From Ruminococcus sp. (GTDB lineage Bacteria > Bacillota > Clostridia > Oscillospirales > Ruminococcaceae), in NCBI GenBank assembly GCA_019417865.1, contig DYCW01000351.1, positions 1 through 8,156 on the forward strand: a DNA stretch of 8,156 bases, written 5' to 3'. The stretch's first letter is position 1; each line of letters starts with the position of its first letter. Below are positions 1 through 5,687 of the stretch, piece by piece. A model generated the notes under the pieces. It searched no databases. It was not told the origin of the DNA and saw only the letters and a list, made by a program, of their open reading frames with translations. The translations under genes were made by a program, and so were the position numbers.

Positions 1-6
1 TAAAGC

Positions 7-46
7 CTGAAAGTAGCTGAAATGCCTGAAATACGGACGCATTTCA
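7..46. repeat. Short repeat cluster at the left edge: three CTGAAA copies and an 8-base inverted repeat
   Basis: CTGAAA occurs at 7-12, 17-22 and 26-31, spaced 10 and 9 bases apart. A perfect inverted repeat TGAAATGC / GCATTTCA lies at 18-25 and 39-46 with a 13-base loop. No T-run follows on either strand, so it is not a normal terminator. It sits in the 175-base stretch beyond the operon terminator, where I see no supported gene. It may be a regulatory site for a gene outside the window, or chance. Confidence 0.3.
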
Positions 47-175
47 ACCATTTCTGTCTGTTTGATACTCAAAGGCGTGATTGTTGCTGCATTCTTTTTT
101 ATCTATCGCTTTTTGTTCAGTGTGTCCTTAGTATTGACTTTTTCCTCATTTTATGCTAAAGACCATTCCCCATTC

Positions 176-217
176 CAAAAAAACAGCCGCTCTCCCCCGA
201 AGAGGAGAACGACTGTT
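176..217 (-). terminator. Rho-independent terminator ending the ABC operon
   Basis: On the minus strand a stem of about 14 base pairs (arms at 204-217 and 182-195, with two G-U pairs) is capped by a further U-G and C-G pair around a UUCG tetraloop (the stable CUUCGG form), and is followed by seven T residues at 177-183. It starts 6 bases after the stop codon of the small last gene. This is a strong, textbook-quality signal and marks the end of the leftward transcription unit. Confidence 0.93.
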
Positions 218-223
218 CTGTAT

Positions 224-520
224 TTATGCTTTTGTATCTTTCTGTTGCGTGGTTTCCTGCTCCGCACGGGAAAGCCATGCCCGTGCCAAGTCCAATGCTG
301 CATACAAGGACGGTCGTTTTGCCGTCTGTATACTCTTGTTCTCGTTTGTAGATAACTGATAAACTTGCAGTAAATCGGCGACGGGAATGTTTCCGCTTTT
401 ATCCTGGTGGATCACCTGAATCATGGTAACATAGGGGTCACTCATGTAACCATAATACAGACAGTTTCCGGAACGCACCAGCGGATACCCTTTGTATAAG
501 AAAAAGTTCTGCTCCACCAT
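224..520 (-). CDS. Small conserved-looking protein of unknown function, last gene of the ABC operon
   Basis: The protein has 98 residues from the preferred ATG at 520. I do not recognise a named family, although a similar pattern of a short protein with YKGxPLVRSGN and YYGxMSDPYV is familiar to me from Clostridia hypothetical proteins. No signal peptide or membrane helix is seen. The N-terminal half (residues 6-38: FFLYKGYPLVRSGN, LYYGYMSDPYVTMIQVI) is rich in aromatic and beta-branched residues and looks like several beta strands. The region 71-88 (LYAALDLARAWLSRA) looks like an amphipathic helix, and the end is charged and probably flexible. A good ribosome binding site, a position 57 bases after the DUF4340 gene with no terminator between, and a strong terminator 6 bases after the stop support a real gene cotranscribed with the ABC system. 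It is probably cytoplasmic. Any role with the transporter is inference from position only. Confidence 0.75.
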   Translation of the reverse strand: MVEQNFFLYKGYPLVRSGNCLYYGYMSDPYVTMIQVIHQDKSGNIPVADLLQVYQLSTNENKSIQTAKRPSLYAALDLARAWLSRAEQETTQQKDTKA

Positions 521-525
521 AACCA

Positions 526-531
526 TCCTTT
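526..531 (-). promoter_or_regulatory. Ribosome binding site that sets the start of the small last gene
   Basis: AAAGGA on the minus strand ends 5 bases before the ATG at 520. The alternative ATG at 526 overlaps the AAAGGA itself and would have no usable spacing, so the start at 520 is preferred. The choice changes the protein by only two residues (MVMVEQ versus MVEQ). Confidence 0.7.
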
Positions 532-577
532 CTTTGTATATTGTTTTTTGTATCTTCTGCTTCCGTATCTGCTTGTC

Positions 578-2089
578 TTACTGCCAAGTTGTCTGGAAGT
601 CTTCCTCTGTATCAAAGATTTCCATATTATGCTTCAGGGCTTTCAAATAAGCTGTACGACACTGGAAGCTCAGTTGCCCATCAATCGTAATATAGCAGTT
701 AAAGTCATCTATCTGATAGAATGCCACTGTGCGGTCTTCCTTACCGTCTGCTGTGCGGTAGTGAATTTCGGCATCCGGTGTACCAGCTGGTACATCGCCC
801 AGAACAACTTCCTCTGCTGCGGTTTGCAGCAGGAACGAGTAGAACAACCGATATCGTTCTGTATCGACCGATTTGCCATCCTTTGTGATAGCAGCGGTAT
901 CCTTATCGGTACCACTGTTTACAAAGGAAACCTGCTTGCCGTCTATGGTGACTTCCAGTTCGCTGATGTCCCAGACATAGGTGGTGAAAACCAACTTAGA
1001 TGCCAGACCAGTCGGCGTAATGGTTGCCCATGGACATTTATCCGCTGCAACGGCATACACCATATCCACATCGTTCAGCATAACCGGATAATACGTACTT
1101 TTGGTCTCATCCTCTTCGCTGGTTTCTGTGACAGCCTTCCCGATTTTCAGCACATATGTGCTGCCGTCCGAGCAGTCCAGCGTCAGCGTAGCAAACGGCT
1201 CTGTCATGCCGGCATCTTTTTTTGCCTGTTCATCCGGGTGTACTGCCAGAATCTTGCTTGCCGTCAAGCCAAACAAGCTTTCAATCACATCCGTTGACCG
1301 CTCCACACTGAGGTAAGCAGAAATCGGAGAAACCATCTGGTGGTCAGACATCATACCGCCATTTTTTTCATCGTTACTGGTGTCACGATGTTCCAGTACA
1401 ATGGGGACTTCCAGATCCTCCCGTTCTATCGTAACGGTTCCAATCTCTGGCATATCCTCGTCTGCCGGCTTTTCCAAAATCGTTGTAGAAAGAAAATCCG
1501 TGGCAGCTTTGCTGAAGTTGGAAATTAGAGAAGTCTTTACAGTGTAAACCGTATCACTGTCCGCCAGTGCAAAGTAATGGCTGCTGCTGCCGGAAACACT
1601 ATCTCCAATGCGGAAGGAAAACGTGCTGCCATCATCAAACTGCAGTTCTACCTGTGTGGCATCTTTCCCCAGACCGAACTTTTCCAGATCGTCTGCCTGT
1701 TCCTCCACACACTGCTCAGCCTGCAAACTTGCCGTGTTGTTCGCAAGTGTGCCAATCAGAGACGTATTGGTGGGCATATCCTCCCAGCCTTCTATCCCGA
1801 AAGTGACTGTTTCTTCTGTTGTGCTGGTGGCATCCCCTGTGGATGCCTCAGCATTCTTTATCCGGACAACCTGATAGCTGCCCGTTTCATTCGTAATGGA
1901 AATGCTCTTTACCTTGTCAGCAGACTCGTCAGAAAGCGTCAGGGCAGCCTGCTCCTCTGGTGACTGCGTTGTGGCTTCTGTGGTTTCGCTGCTGTCTTCC
2001 CCGGTGGGACGAGTCAACAGCACCACACTGCCCACCAGCAGTAGTACAACAGCTGCACCGCAAATTACACCAATCATTCGTTTTTGCAT
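578..2089 (-). CDS. DUF4340 domain protein, membrane anchored, with internal repeats
   Basis: The protein has 503 residues. An uncleaved signal anchor at about 5-26 (Cys10 lies in it but no proper lipobox is present) is followed by a Thr/Glu/Ser-rich linker at 29-46 and a large extracytoplasmic part. Two similar modules can be seen. The first, about 136-187, runs FGLGKDATQVEL, DGSTFSFRIGD, YFAL, DTVYTV. The second, about 273-347, runs FGLTAS, DGSTYVLKIG, YYPVML, DMVYAV. This pattern is that of DUF4340, a domain of unknown function often encoded behind GldG-like genes. A third, weaker part (about 376-470) contains TIDGKQVSFV and YITIDGQLSF. The gene lies 24 bases after the GldG-like gene, with AAAGGA 12 bases before its ATG. 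It probably acts at the outer face of the membrane with the transporter; whether it binds substrate or scaffolds the complex is not known. Confidence 0.85.
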   Translation of the reverse strand: MQKRMIGVICGAAVVLLLVGSVVLLTRPTGEDSSETTEATTQSPEEQAALTLSDESADKVKSISITNETGSYQVVRIKNAEASTGDATSTTEETVTFGIEGWEDMPTNTSLIGTLANNTASLQAEQCVEEQADDLEKFGLGKDATQVELQFDDGSTFSFRIGDSVSGSSSHYFALADSDTVYTVKTSLISNFSKAATDFLSTTILEKPADEDMPEIGTVTIEREDLEVPIVLEHRDTSNDEKNGGMMSDHQMVSPISAYLSVERSTDVIESLFGLTASKILAVHPDEQAKKDAGMTEPFATLTLDCSDGSTYVLKIGKAVTETSEEDETKSTYYPVMLNDVDMVYAVAADKCPWATITPTGLASKLVFTTYVWDISELEVTIDGKQVSFVNSGTDKDTAAITKDGKSVDTERYRLFYSFLLQTAAEEVVLGDVPAGTPDAEIHYRTADGKEDRTVAFYQIDDFNCYITIDGQLSFQCRTAYLKALKHNMEIFDTEEDFQTTWQ

Positions 2090-2113
2090 TCTGTCACGCC
2101 GTCCTTTCTGCCA

Positions 2114-3781
2114 TCAGCGGCTCTTTCTGCGTGCCCAAATGACAATTCCAATCACAACCATCAGTGCCGGAATCACAACAATCACAACGGTTGTGAGCAT
2201 CTTCATCTGCGATGCGGTTGCATCGATTGAAGTCAGATTCATATTCTTAGCCGCAATGACAATGTTGTCGGACTTGCCGCAGATGGTGTTCAGGGCACTG
2301 ATGAAATACTCTGCATTATTATAAGAGGTATCCTGTGCCACATAGACATCAAAATAACCCATCGAACCAATCACCATGACATCACTTTCCAGCAGGGCAT
2401 TGTCCTTTGAAATCTGGTTCTGTGAAAATGCCATGACAGAATAGCTGCTGCGTTCTGCATTGGCAACATCAAAGGTCGTGGTAGTGGTTGCTTCCGTTGT
2501 TTCCTCTGTGGTGGCTTCTGTGGTTTTCTCTACACCATTTGCAGAATCCCACGCAGCCTCTGCCTTTTCTGCATTGCCGTCCAGATTCAGCGGCACACAG
2601 TAAGACGTATCTGCGGTGGTCAACAGGTTTGTGACCACTCTGCCGTTATTGGCATCTCTGGTGAGAATCGGACGAGAAACCGGTGCCACAATCGGCAGAG
2701 AAGTATTGGCCAGTCCGCTGCTATAGTCGCTGCTGACCGAGTTGACAATCGGGGCATACATCCGCTGATTGCCGGCAACCAGAAGGGTCACTGCCTGCTG
2801 GGTTGCTGCATTGTCATCAATGACATAGCTGGTATCTGCAACGATATTCCAATCTCTCAGGAAAGCATCCAGATTGGGGGTGTTGCCCTGCGTGAAGTCT
2901 GCAATATAGAGCAGCCGCTTGCCGAGGTTCCCATCATTGTGCAGGAAGGTTTCCAGCTTTTCAATGGCATCCACTGTCAGGTCGTTGACAGGTGCCGGCA
3001 GTACCAGCAGGTCATAATCCGCCGGTGAAATTTCATCCGTCACCATGTCCAGCTGTGTCACATCATAGCCGTTGTCATCCAGCAGCGTGCTAAGCACCTG
3101 TGCTGCATAGACATTGCCGTTGGTTGGGTTGTAAATGCTGTTGCCGTTGGATTGGGCAATGAAGCCCACCCGCTGCGGATTGGCATCGGTGACGTTCATA
3201 ATCGCATTGGTCAAAGACTGCTCGCCCTTGAAGGCGGTAATGCATTCTGCCAGCGTTGCCTGTCCATAATAGTAATATTGCAGCTTATCCTGATCCAGCT
3301 CAAAGAAGTCGGATAATGGGAACACCCGTACCCGGTCGCCACTACATACAATCACGTTGTCAGAACTAATGGTGCCGCTGTACTTGCTCTGATACTTGGA
3401 GAGAATGTCCGGATTCTTTGTAGTATCAAAGTAGGTAACTTCCACTTCACTGGAATAACTCTGATACTTTTTCAGCATCTCCGTTACCATCTTCAAATAA
3501 GAGTCTTTTTCCAGTGTACTTTCTTCGCTGGAAACCGCAATTTCTACTGTCGTATCCAGATTTTTGATATAATCAATGGTCTCATCGGAAACCTCATACA
3601 GATTGGAGGTCGTCAGATCCAGCTTTGCATTCGGATACCGTTCCACCAGCAAGCCTACAACGACATTCAGCAAAATGACAATCGCAGTCACAATCAGTGT
3701 AATTGCCACAGCGACACTGCCATACTTCATCTTTTTCTTTCGCTGCCTCTGTTTGAGCAGCTTTGCATCCTGTTGTTCCAT
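2114..3781 (-). CDS. GldG-like ABC transporter auxiliary protein, membrane anchored
   Basis: The protein has 555 residues. A basic cytoplasmic start (KQRQRKKKMK, 10-19) precedes a transmembrane helix at about 22-45, then a long extracytoplasmic part, then a second helix at about 529-549 and a basic end (RRKSR), so both ends should be inside. The segment after the first helix (LDLTTSNLYEVSDETIDYIK, 54-73) is typical of the GldG / ABC_transp_aux family, as is the later QRVGFI...YDLLVLPAP region (203-264), which resembles a GATase-like fold without evident catalytic residues. A Thr/Glu-rich insertion lies at about 418-437. The start at 3781 has a perfect AAGGAGG at 3794-3800, although 12 bases away. 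Gene order behind ATPase and permease matches gldA-F-G type loci. It probably works outside the membrane with the permease and the DUF4340 protein. Its actual substrate or partner is unknown. Confidence 0.87.
   Translation of the reverse strand: MEQQDAKLLKQRQRKKKMKYGSVAVAITLIVTAIVILLNVVVGLLVERYPNAKLDLTTSNLYEVSDETIDYIKNLDTTVEIAVSSEESTLEKDSYLKMVTEMLKKYQSYSSEVEVTYFDTTKNPDILSKYQSKYSGTISSDNVIVCSGDRVRVFPLSDFFELDQDKLQYYYYGQATLAECITAFKGEQSLTNAIMNVTDANPQRVGFIAQSNGNSIYNPTNGNVYAAQVLSTLLDDNGYDVTQLDMVTDEISPADYDLLVLPAPVNDLTVDAIEKLETFLHNDGNLGKRLLYIADFTQGNTPNLDAFLRDWNIVADTSYVIDDNAATQQAVTLLVAGNQRMYAPIVNSVSSDYSSGLANTSLPIVAPVSRPILTRDANNGRVVTNLLTTADTSYCVPLNLDGNAEKAEAAWDSANGVEKTTEATTEETTEATTTTTFDVANAERSSYSVMAFSQNQISKDNALLESDVMVIGSMGYFDVYVAQDTSYNNAEYFISALNTICGKSDNIVIAAKNMNLTSIDATASQMKMLTTVVIVVIPALMVVIGIVIWARRKSR
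2471..2530 (-). repeat. Thr/Glu low-complexity linker in the GldG-like protein
   Basis: The codons for residues 418-437 are built from repeated Thr, Glu and Ala codons (TTEATTEETTEATTTTT), giving an imperfect DNA repeat. Sixteen bases (2511-2526) are identical to a stretch at 1971-1986 in the next gene, where they also encode Thr-Glu-Ala-Thr. Such linkers are common in extracellular proteins of Ruminococcus. Confidence 0.75.
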
Positions 3782-3801
3782 ATTGTGTTACAGCCTCCTT
3801 C

Positions 3802-4554
3802 TTACCGCCAGCGTCTGGTTTCAAATACCCGAACTGTAAAGAAATTGAACAGCACCGCTGTGCTGACATAGAGCAGCACGCTGGAGAGGTTGAACAGTCC
3901 GTATGTAAAGTCGTAAATGCGGCTGAAGAATGCAACCGACTCCATTGCTGTGCCAAGCCAGCCCAACAAGGTACCCAGAACGGTGCTGTTTGCTGCAACG
4001 GTGTCTGCCGTGCTGGAAATGGTGCCGCTCAGGAAGTCAATCACATACAATACCACCAATGCAATAATCCCCAGCACATAGGCAATGAATTGGTTTGCTG
4101 TAAAGGCAGAAAGAAACAGGGTGATGCCCATAAAGGCTGCCCCCATCAAGAACAGAGCAATGAAATTGGAAAGCACGATCGACCATGCAACGGTGCCAAA
4201 AAAGCTCAGCAAAATCGCATAGACAAATACAATTGCAATGCCCATTGCATAGACCGTCAGTGCTGCAAAATATTTTCCAAGGACAATGCCGCCCAAGGAA
4301 ACCGGTGCCGTCAAAAGGCCTTGATCCGTCTTCTGTGCCCGTTCCTCCGACAGCAGACGCATGGTCAGCAGCGGCAGAATCAATACCATCACCAACCGCA
4401 TCCATGCAAAATAGTTACTCATATCTGTTGTGGCGTAGCTCAGACAGAACAGCCAAAACAGCAAGCCCGATCCCAGATAGAACACCGTCAGAAAGACCGG
4501 ACCGATCGCAGAGTTAAAAAAAGCTCCCAACTCTCTCCGATAAATCGCTCCCAT
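3802..4554 (-). CDS. ABC-2 type permease, GldF-like
   Basis: This 250-residue integral membrane protein is the expected partner of the ATPase encoded directly upstream. About six hydrophobic segments are visible: near residues 18-40, 52-68, 95-119, 123-147, 156-175 and 219-241. The loop after the second helix carries LLSEERAQKTDQGLLTAPVS (67-86), a hallmark of the GldF/ABC-2 export branch, followed by IVLGKYFAA. The N-terminus (MGAIYRREL) fits the short amphipathic start seen in this family, and the C-terminus ends in the basic ETRRWR. A homodimer with two ATPases would be the normal arrangement. The stop is followed at once by a strong AAGGAGG for the next gene, 20 bases away. Relatives in Bacteroidetes belong to the gliding machinery, but in Clostridia this family is found without gliding, so export or envelope-related work is more likely. 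The substrate cannot be told from the sequence. Confidence 0.9.
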   Translation of the reverse strand: MGAIYRRELGAFFNSAIGPVFLTVFYLGSGLLFWLFCLSYATTDMSNYFAWMRLVMVLILPLLTMRLLSEERAQKTDQGLLTAPVSLGGIVLGKYFAALTVYAMGIAIVFVYAILLSFFGTVAWSIVLSNFIALFLMGAAFMGITLFLSAFTANQFIAYVLGIIALVVLYVIDFLSGTISSTADTVAANSTVLGTLLGWLGTAMESVAFFSRIYDFTYGLFNLSSVLLYVSTAVLFNFFTVRVFETRRWR

Positions 4555-5580
4555 TTACTTTGCCTCCTCTTCCGTGTTTTCCGTTTGGACGGCTTCTGCT
4601 GTTTTCTCAGAAGCTGCCGCAGAAGCAGATTTTTTCTGTTCCGTTGCCCATTCGCCCATTGTCACCTTGAGGAAGACATCTTCCAGTGTCAGCATACCGC
4701 TTTCCATCCGATAGATGTTCCAGCCGTTTGCCTGTGCCACAGCATTGACTGCCTTCCGTAGATCTTGATTTCCAGCTGGCTCCAGCTCATAGTCATACAA
4801 ACCAGATTCCTGCTGGGTAGACTGCTGCACTTTGGCAACCCCATCTATGGCACGAAGTGCCTGCAGCACCTCTGCGGCATCGCCATCCAGCCGTACCTTC
4901 AGACGATGATTCTGGGACATGGACTGTGCCAGGGTGTCAATTGCCCCGTCTGCCACGATTTTTCCTTTGTTGATGATAATGACTCTGTCACAGACTGCCT
5001 GAATTTCCGACAGGATGTGCGAAGAGAGAATGACAGTGTGCCGTTTCCCAAGCCGCTTAATCAGCGTGCGGATTTCCAGCATCTGCTTCGGGTCTAAGCC
5101 AACAGTAGGCTCGTCCAGAATCAGAATCGGCGGATTGCCCACCAGAGCCTGTGCCAGACCGACACGCTGCCGATACCCTTTGGACAAATTCTTAATAATC
5201 CGGTCTTTCACTTCTGCAATTTTACAGAGGTTGCAAATCTCCGTGAGATGTGCCTTTCTCGGCAGTTTACATTTCTTCAGGTCATAGACAAAGCTGAGGT
5301 AACCCATCACTGTCATTTCCTGATAGAGCGGCGGCAGTTCCGGCAGATAACCAATATCCCGTTTTGCCCGAATCGGATTATCCAGAATATTGGTATCATT
5401 GATCAGTGCCTCTCCGGAAGAGGAGCTGATATAACCGGTCAGCATATTCATCGTAGTAGATTTTCCAGCACCATTCGGTCCTAAAAAGCCTACGATTTCA
5501 CCGTCTTGTACAGTGAAGCTGATGTCATCTACTGCAAGATGACTGCCGTAACGCTTGGTCAGATGCTTTACCGTAATCAT
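4555..5580 (-). CDS. ABC transporter ATP-binding protein, GldA-like subfamily
   Basis: The protein has 341 residues from the ATG at 5580. It is a cytoplasmic nucleotide-binding subunit that would dimerise and power the permease encoded next. Visible motifs are Walker A GPNGAGKST at 34-42, signature LSKGYRQR at 132-139 in place of LSGGQ, Walker B ILILDEP at 152-158, D-loop GLDP at 161-164 and the switch His188. The Q-loop position reads YLPELPPLY (78-86) with Glu81 where Gln is usual. Both LSKGY and YLPE are typical of the GldA-type branch. The region after about 225 is the C-terminal accessory domain seen in this branch. The last 30 residues (312-341) are an Ala/Glu/Lys-rich tail of low complexity, probably disordered. 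The codons of this tail also carry GAGGAGG at 4563-4569, which serves as ribosome binding site for the permease. Its stop TAA directly abuts the next ATG, so translation is likely coupled. The substrate is unknown. Confidence 0.93.
   Translation of the reverse strand: MITVKHLTKRYGSHLAVDDISFTVQDGEIVGFLGPNGAGKSTTMNMLTGYISSSSGEALINDTNILDNPIRAKRDIGYLPELPPLYQEMTVMGYLSFVYDLKKCKLPRKAHLTEICNLCKIAEVKDRIIKNLSKGYRQRVGLAQALVGNPPILILDEPTVGLDPKQMLEIRTLIKRLGKRHTVILSSHILSEIQAVCDRVIIINKGKIVADGAIDTLAQSMSQNHRLKVRLDGDAAEVLQALRAIDGVAKVQQSTQQESGLYDYELEPAGNQDLRKAVNAVAQANGWNIYRMESGMLTLEDVFLKVTMGEWATEQKKSASAAASEKTAEAVQTENTEEEAK
4563..4569 (-). promoter_or_regulatory. Ribosome binding site for the permease inside the ATPase coding sequence
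   Basis: GAGGAGG on the minus strand is formed by the Glu-Glu codons near the ATPase C-terminus and lies 8 bases before the permease ATG at 4554. With the two genes separated by zero bases (TAA followed by ATG), this points to translational coupling and matched production of the two transporter subunits. Confidence 0.8.
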
Positions 5581-5592
5581 ACGAAAAGAAGA

Positions 5593-5599
5593 CCTCCCC
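5593..5599 (-). promoter_or_regulatory. Ribosome binding site that sets the ATPase start
   Basis: GGGGAGG on the minus strand lies 12 bases before the ATG at 5580. An upstream in-frame ATG at 5601 overlaps this site, and the one at 5643 would add 21 residues that do not resemble an ABC ATPase N-terminus. The site therefore supports the start at 5580, where the protein begins directly with the first strand of the nucleotide-binding domain (MITVKHLTKRYG). Confidence 0.7.
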
Positions 5600-5616
5600 A
5601 TTTCTACAATCCTATT

Positions 5617-5643
5617 TTGACAGACAAAGTTCTGTACTGTCAA
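5617..5643. repeat. Inverted repeat TTGACAG-N13-CTGTCAA in the gap before the ABC operon
   Basis: Perfect 7-base arms at 5617-5623 and 5637-5643 are separated by 13 bases. It lies between gltX and the ATPase gene, upstream of the ATPase ribosome binding site at 5593-5599. No T-run follows the repeat on the minus strand, so it is not a normal terminator for gltX. It may be an operator, since one arm contains a perfect TTGACA -35 hexamer, or a 5'-end mRNA hairpin if the promoter at 5652-5660 is used. The repeat is seen directly; its role is inference. Confidence 0.5.
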
Positions 5644-5651
5644 TCACACAT

Positions 5652-5660
5652 ACTATATCA
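5652..5660 (-). promoter_or_regulatory. Candidate extended -10 promoter for the ABC operon
   Basis: On the minus strand the bases read TGATATAGT: a TGn extension followed by TATAGT, a 5 of 6 match to the sigma-A -10 box. No good -35 is found 16-18 bases upstream, which is tolerated for extended -10 promoters. Transcription would begin near 5645 and give a leader of about 65 bases that starts almost exactly with the inverted repeat at 5617-5643. A competing reading uses the TTGACA at 5638-5643 as a -35 box with a poor CAAAAT -10 at 5614-5619, spacing 18. The two cannot be separated by eye. Confidence 0.4.
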
Positions 5661-5687
5661 GCCTATTGTGAAAATACTGTGACAAAT

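Noticed and set aside
1..51. Possible start of a minus-strand gene running off the left edge (ATG at 51 or 42, open to base 1)
   Set aside because: Only 14-17 codons are visible, no ribosome binding site precedes either ATG, and an open frame this short is expected by chance.
134..162. Plus-strand TTGACT followed by TGCTAAAGA as a promoter
   Set aside because: The -10 matches only 3 of 6 bases, and it would point straight into the terminator and the antisense strand of the operon with no gene to drive.
62..355. Plus-strand open frame of 97 codons across the terminator
   Set aside because: It runs through the minus-strand terminator and the end of the small gene; its hydrophobic and Cys-rich content comes from T-rich DNA, and there is no ribosome binding site.
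548..1297. Plus-strand open frame of 249 codons opposite the DUF4340 gene
   Set aside because: Cys-rich, without recognisable motifs, starts in the gap after the DUF4340 gene with no good ribosome binding site. It is a shadow of the minus-strand gene.
3763..4761. Plus-strand open frame of 332 codons opposite the permease and the ATPase tail
   Set aside because: The translation is rich in Cys, His and Gln without any domain, and it lies fully opposite two genes with clear family motifs. It is a shadow frame.
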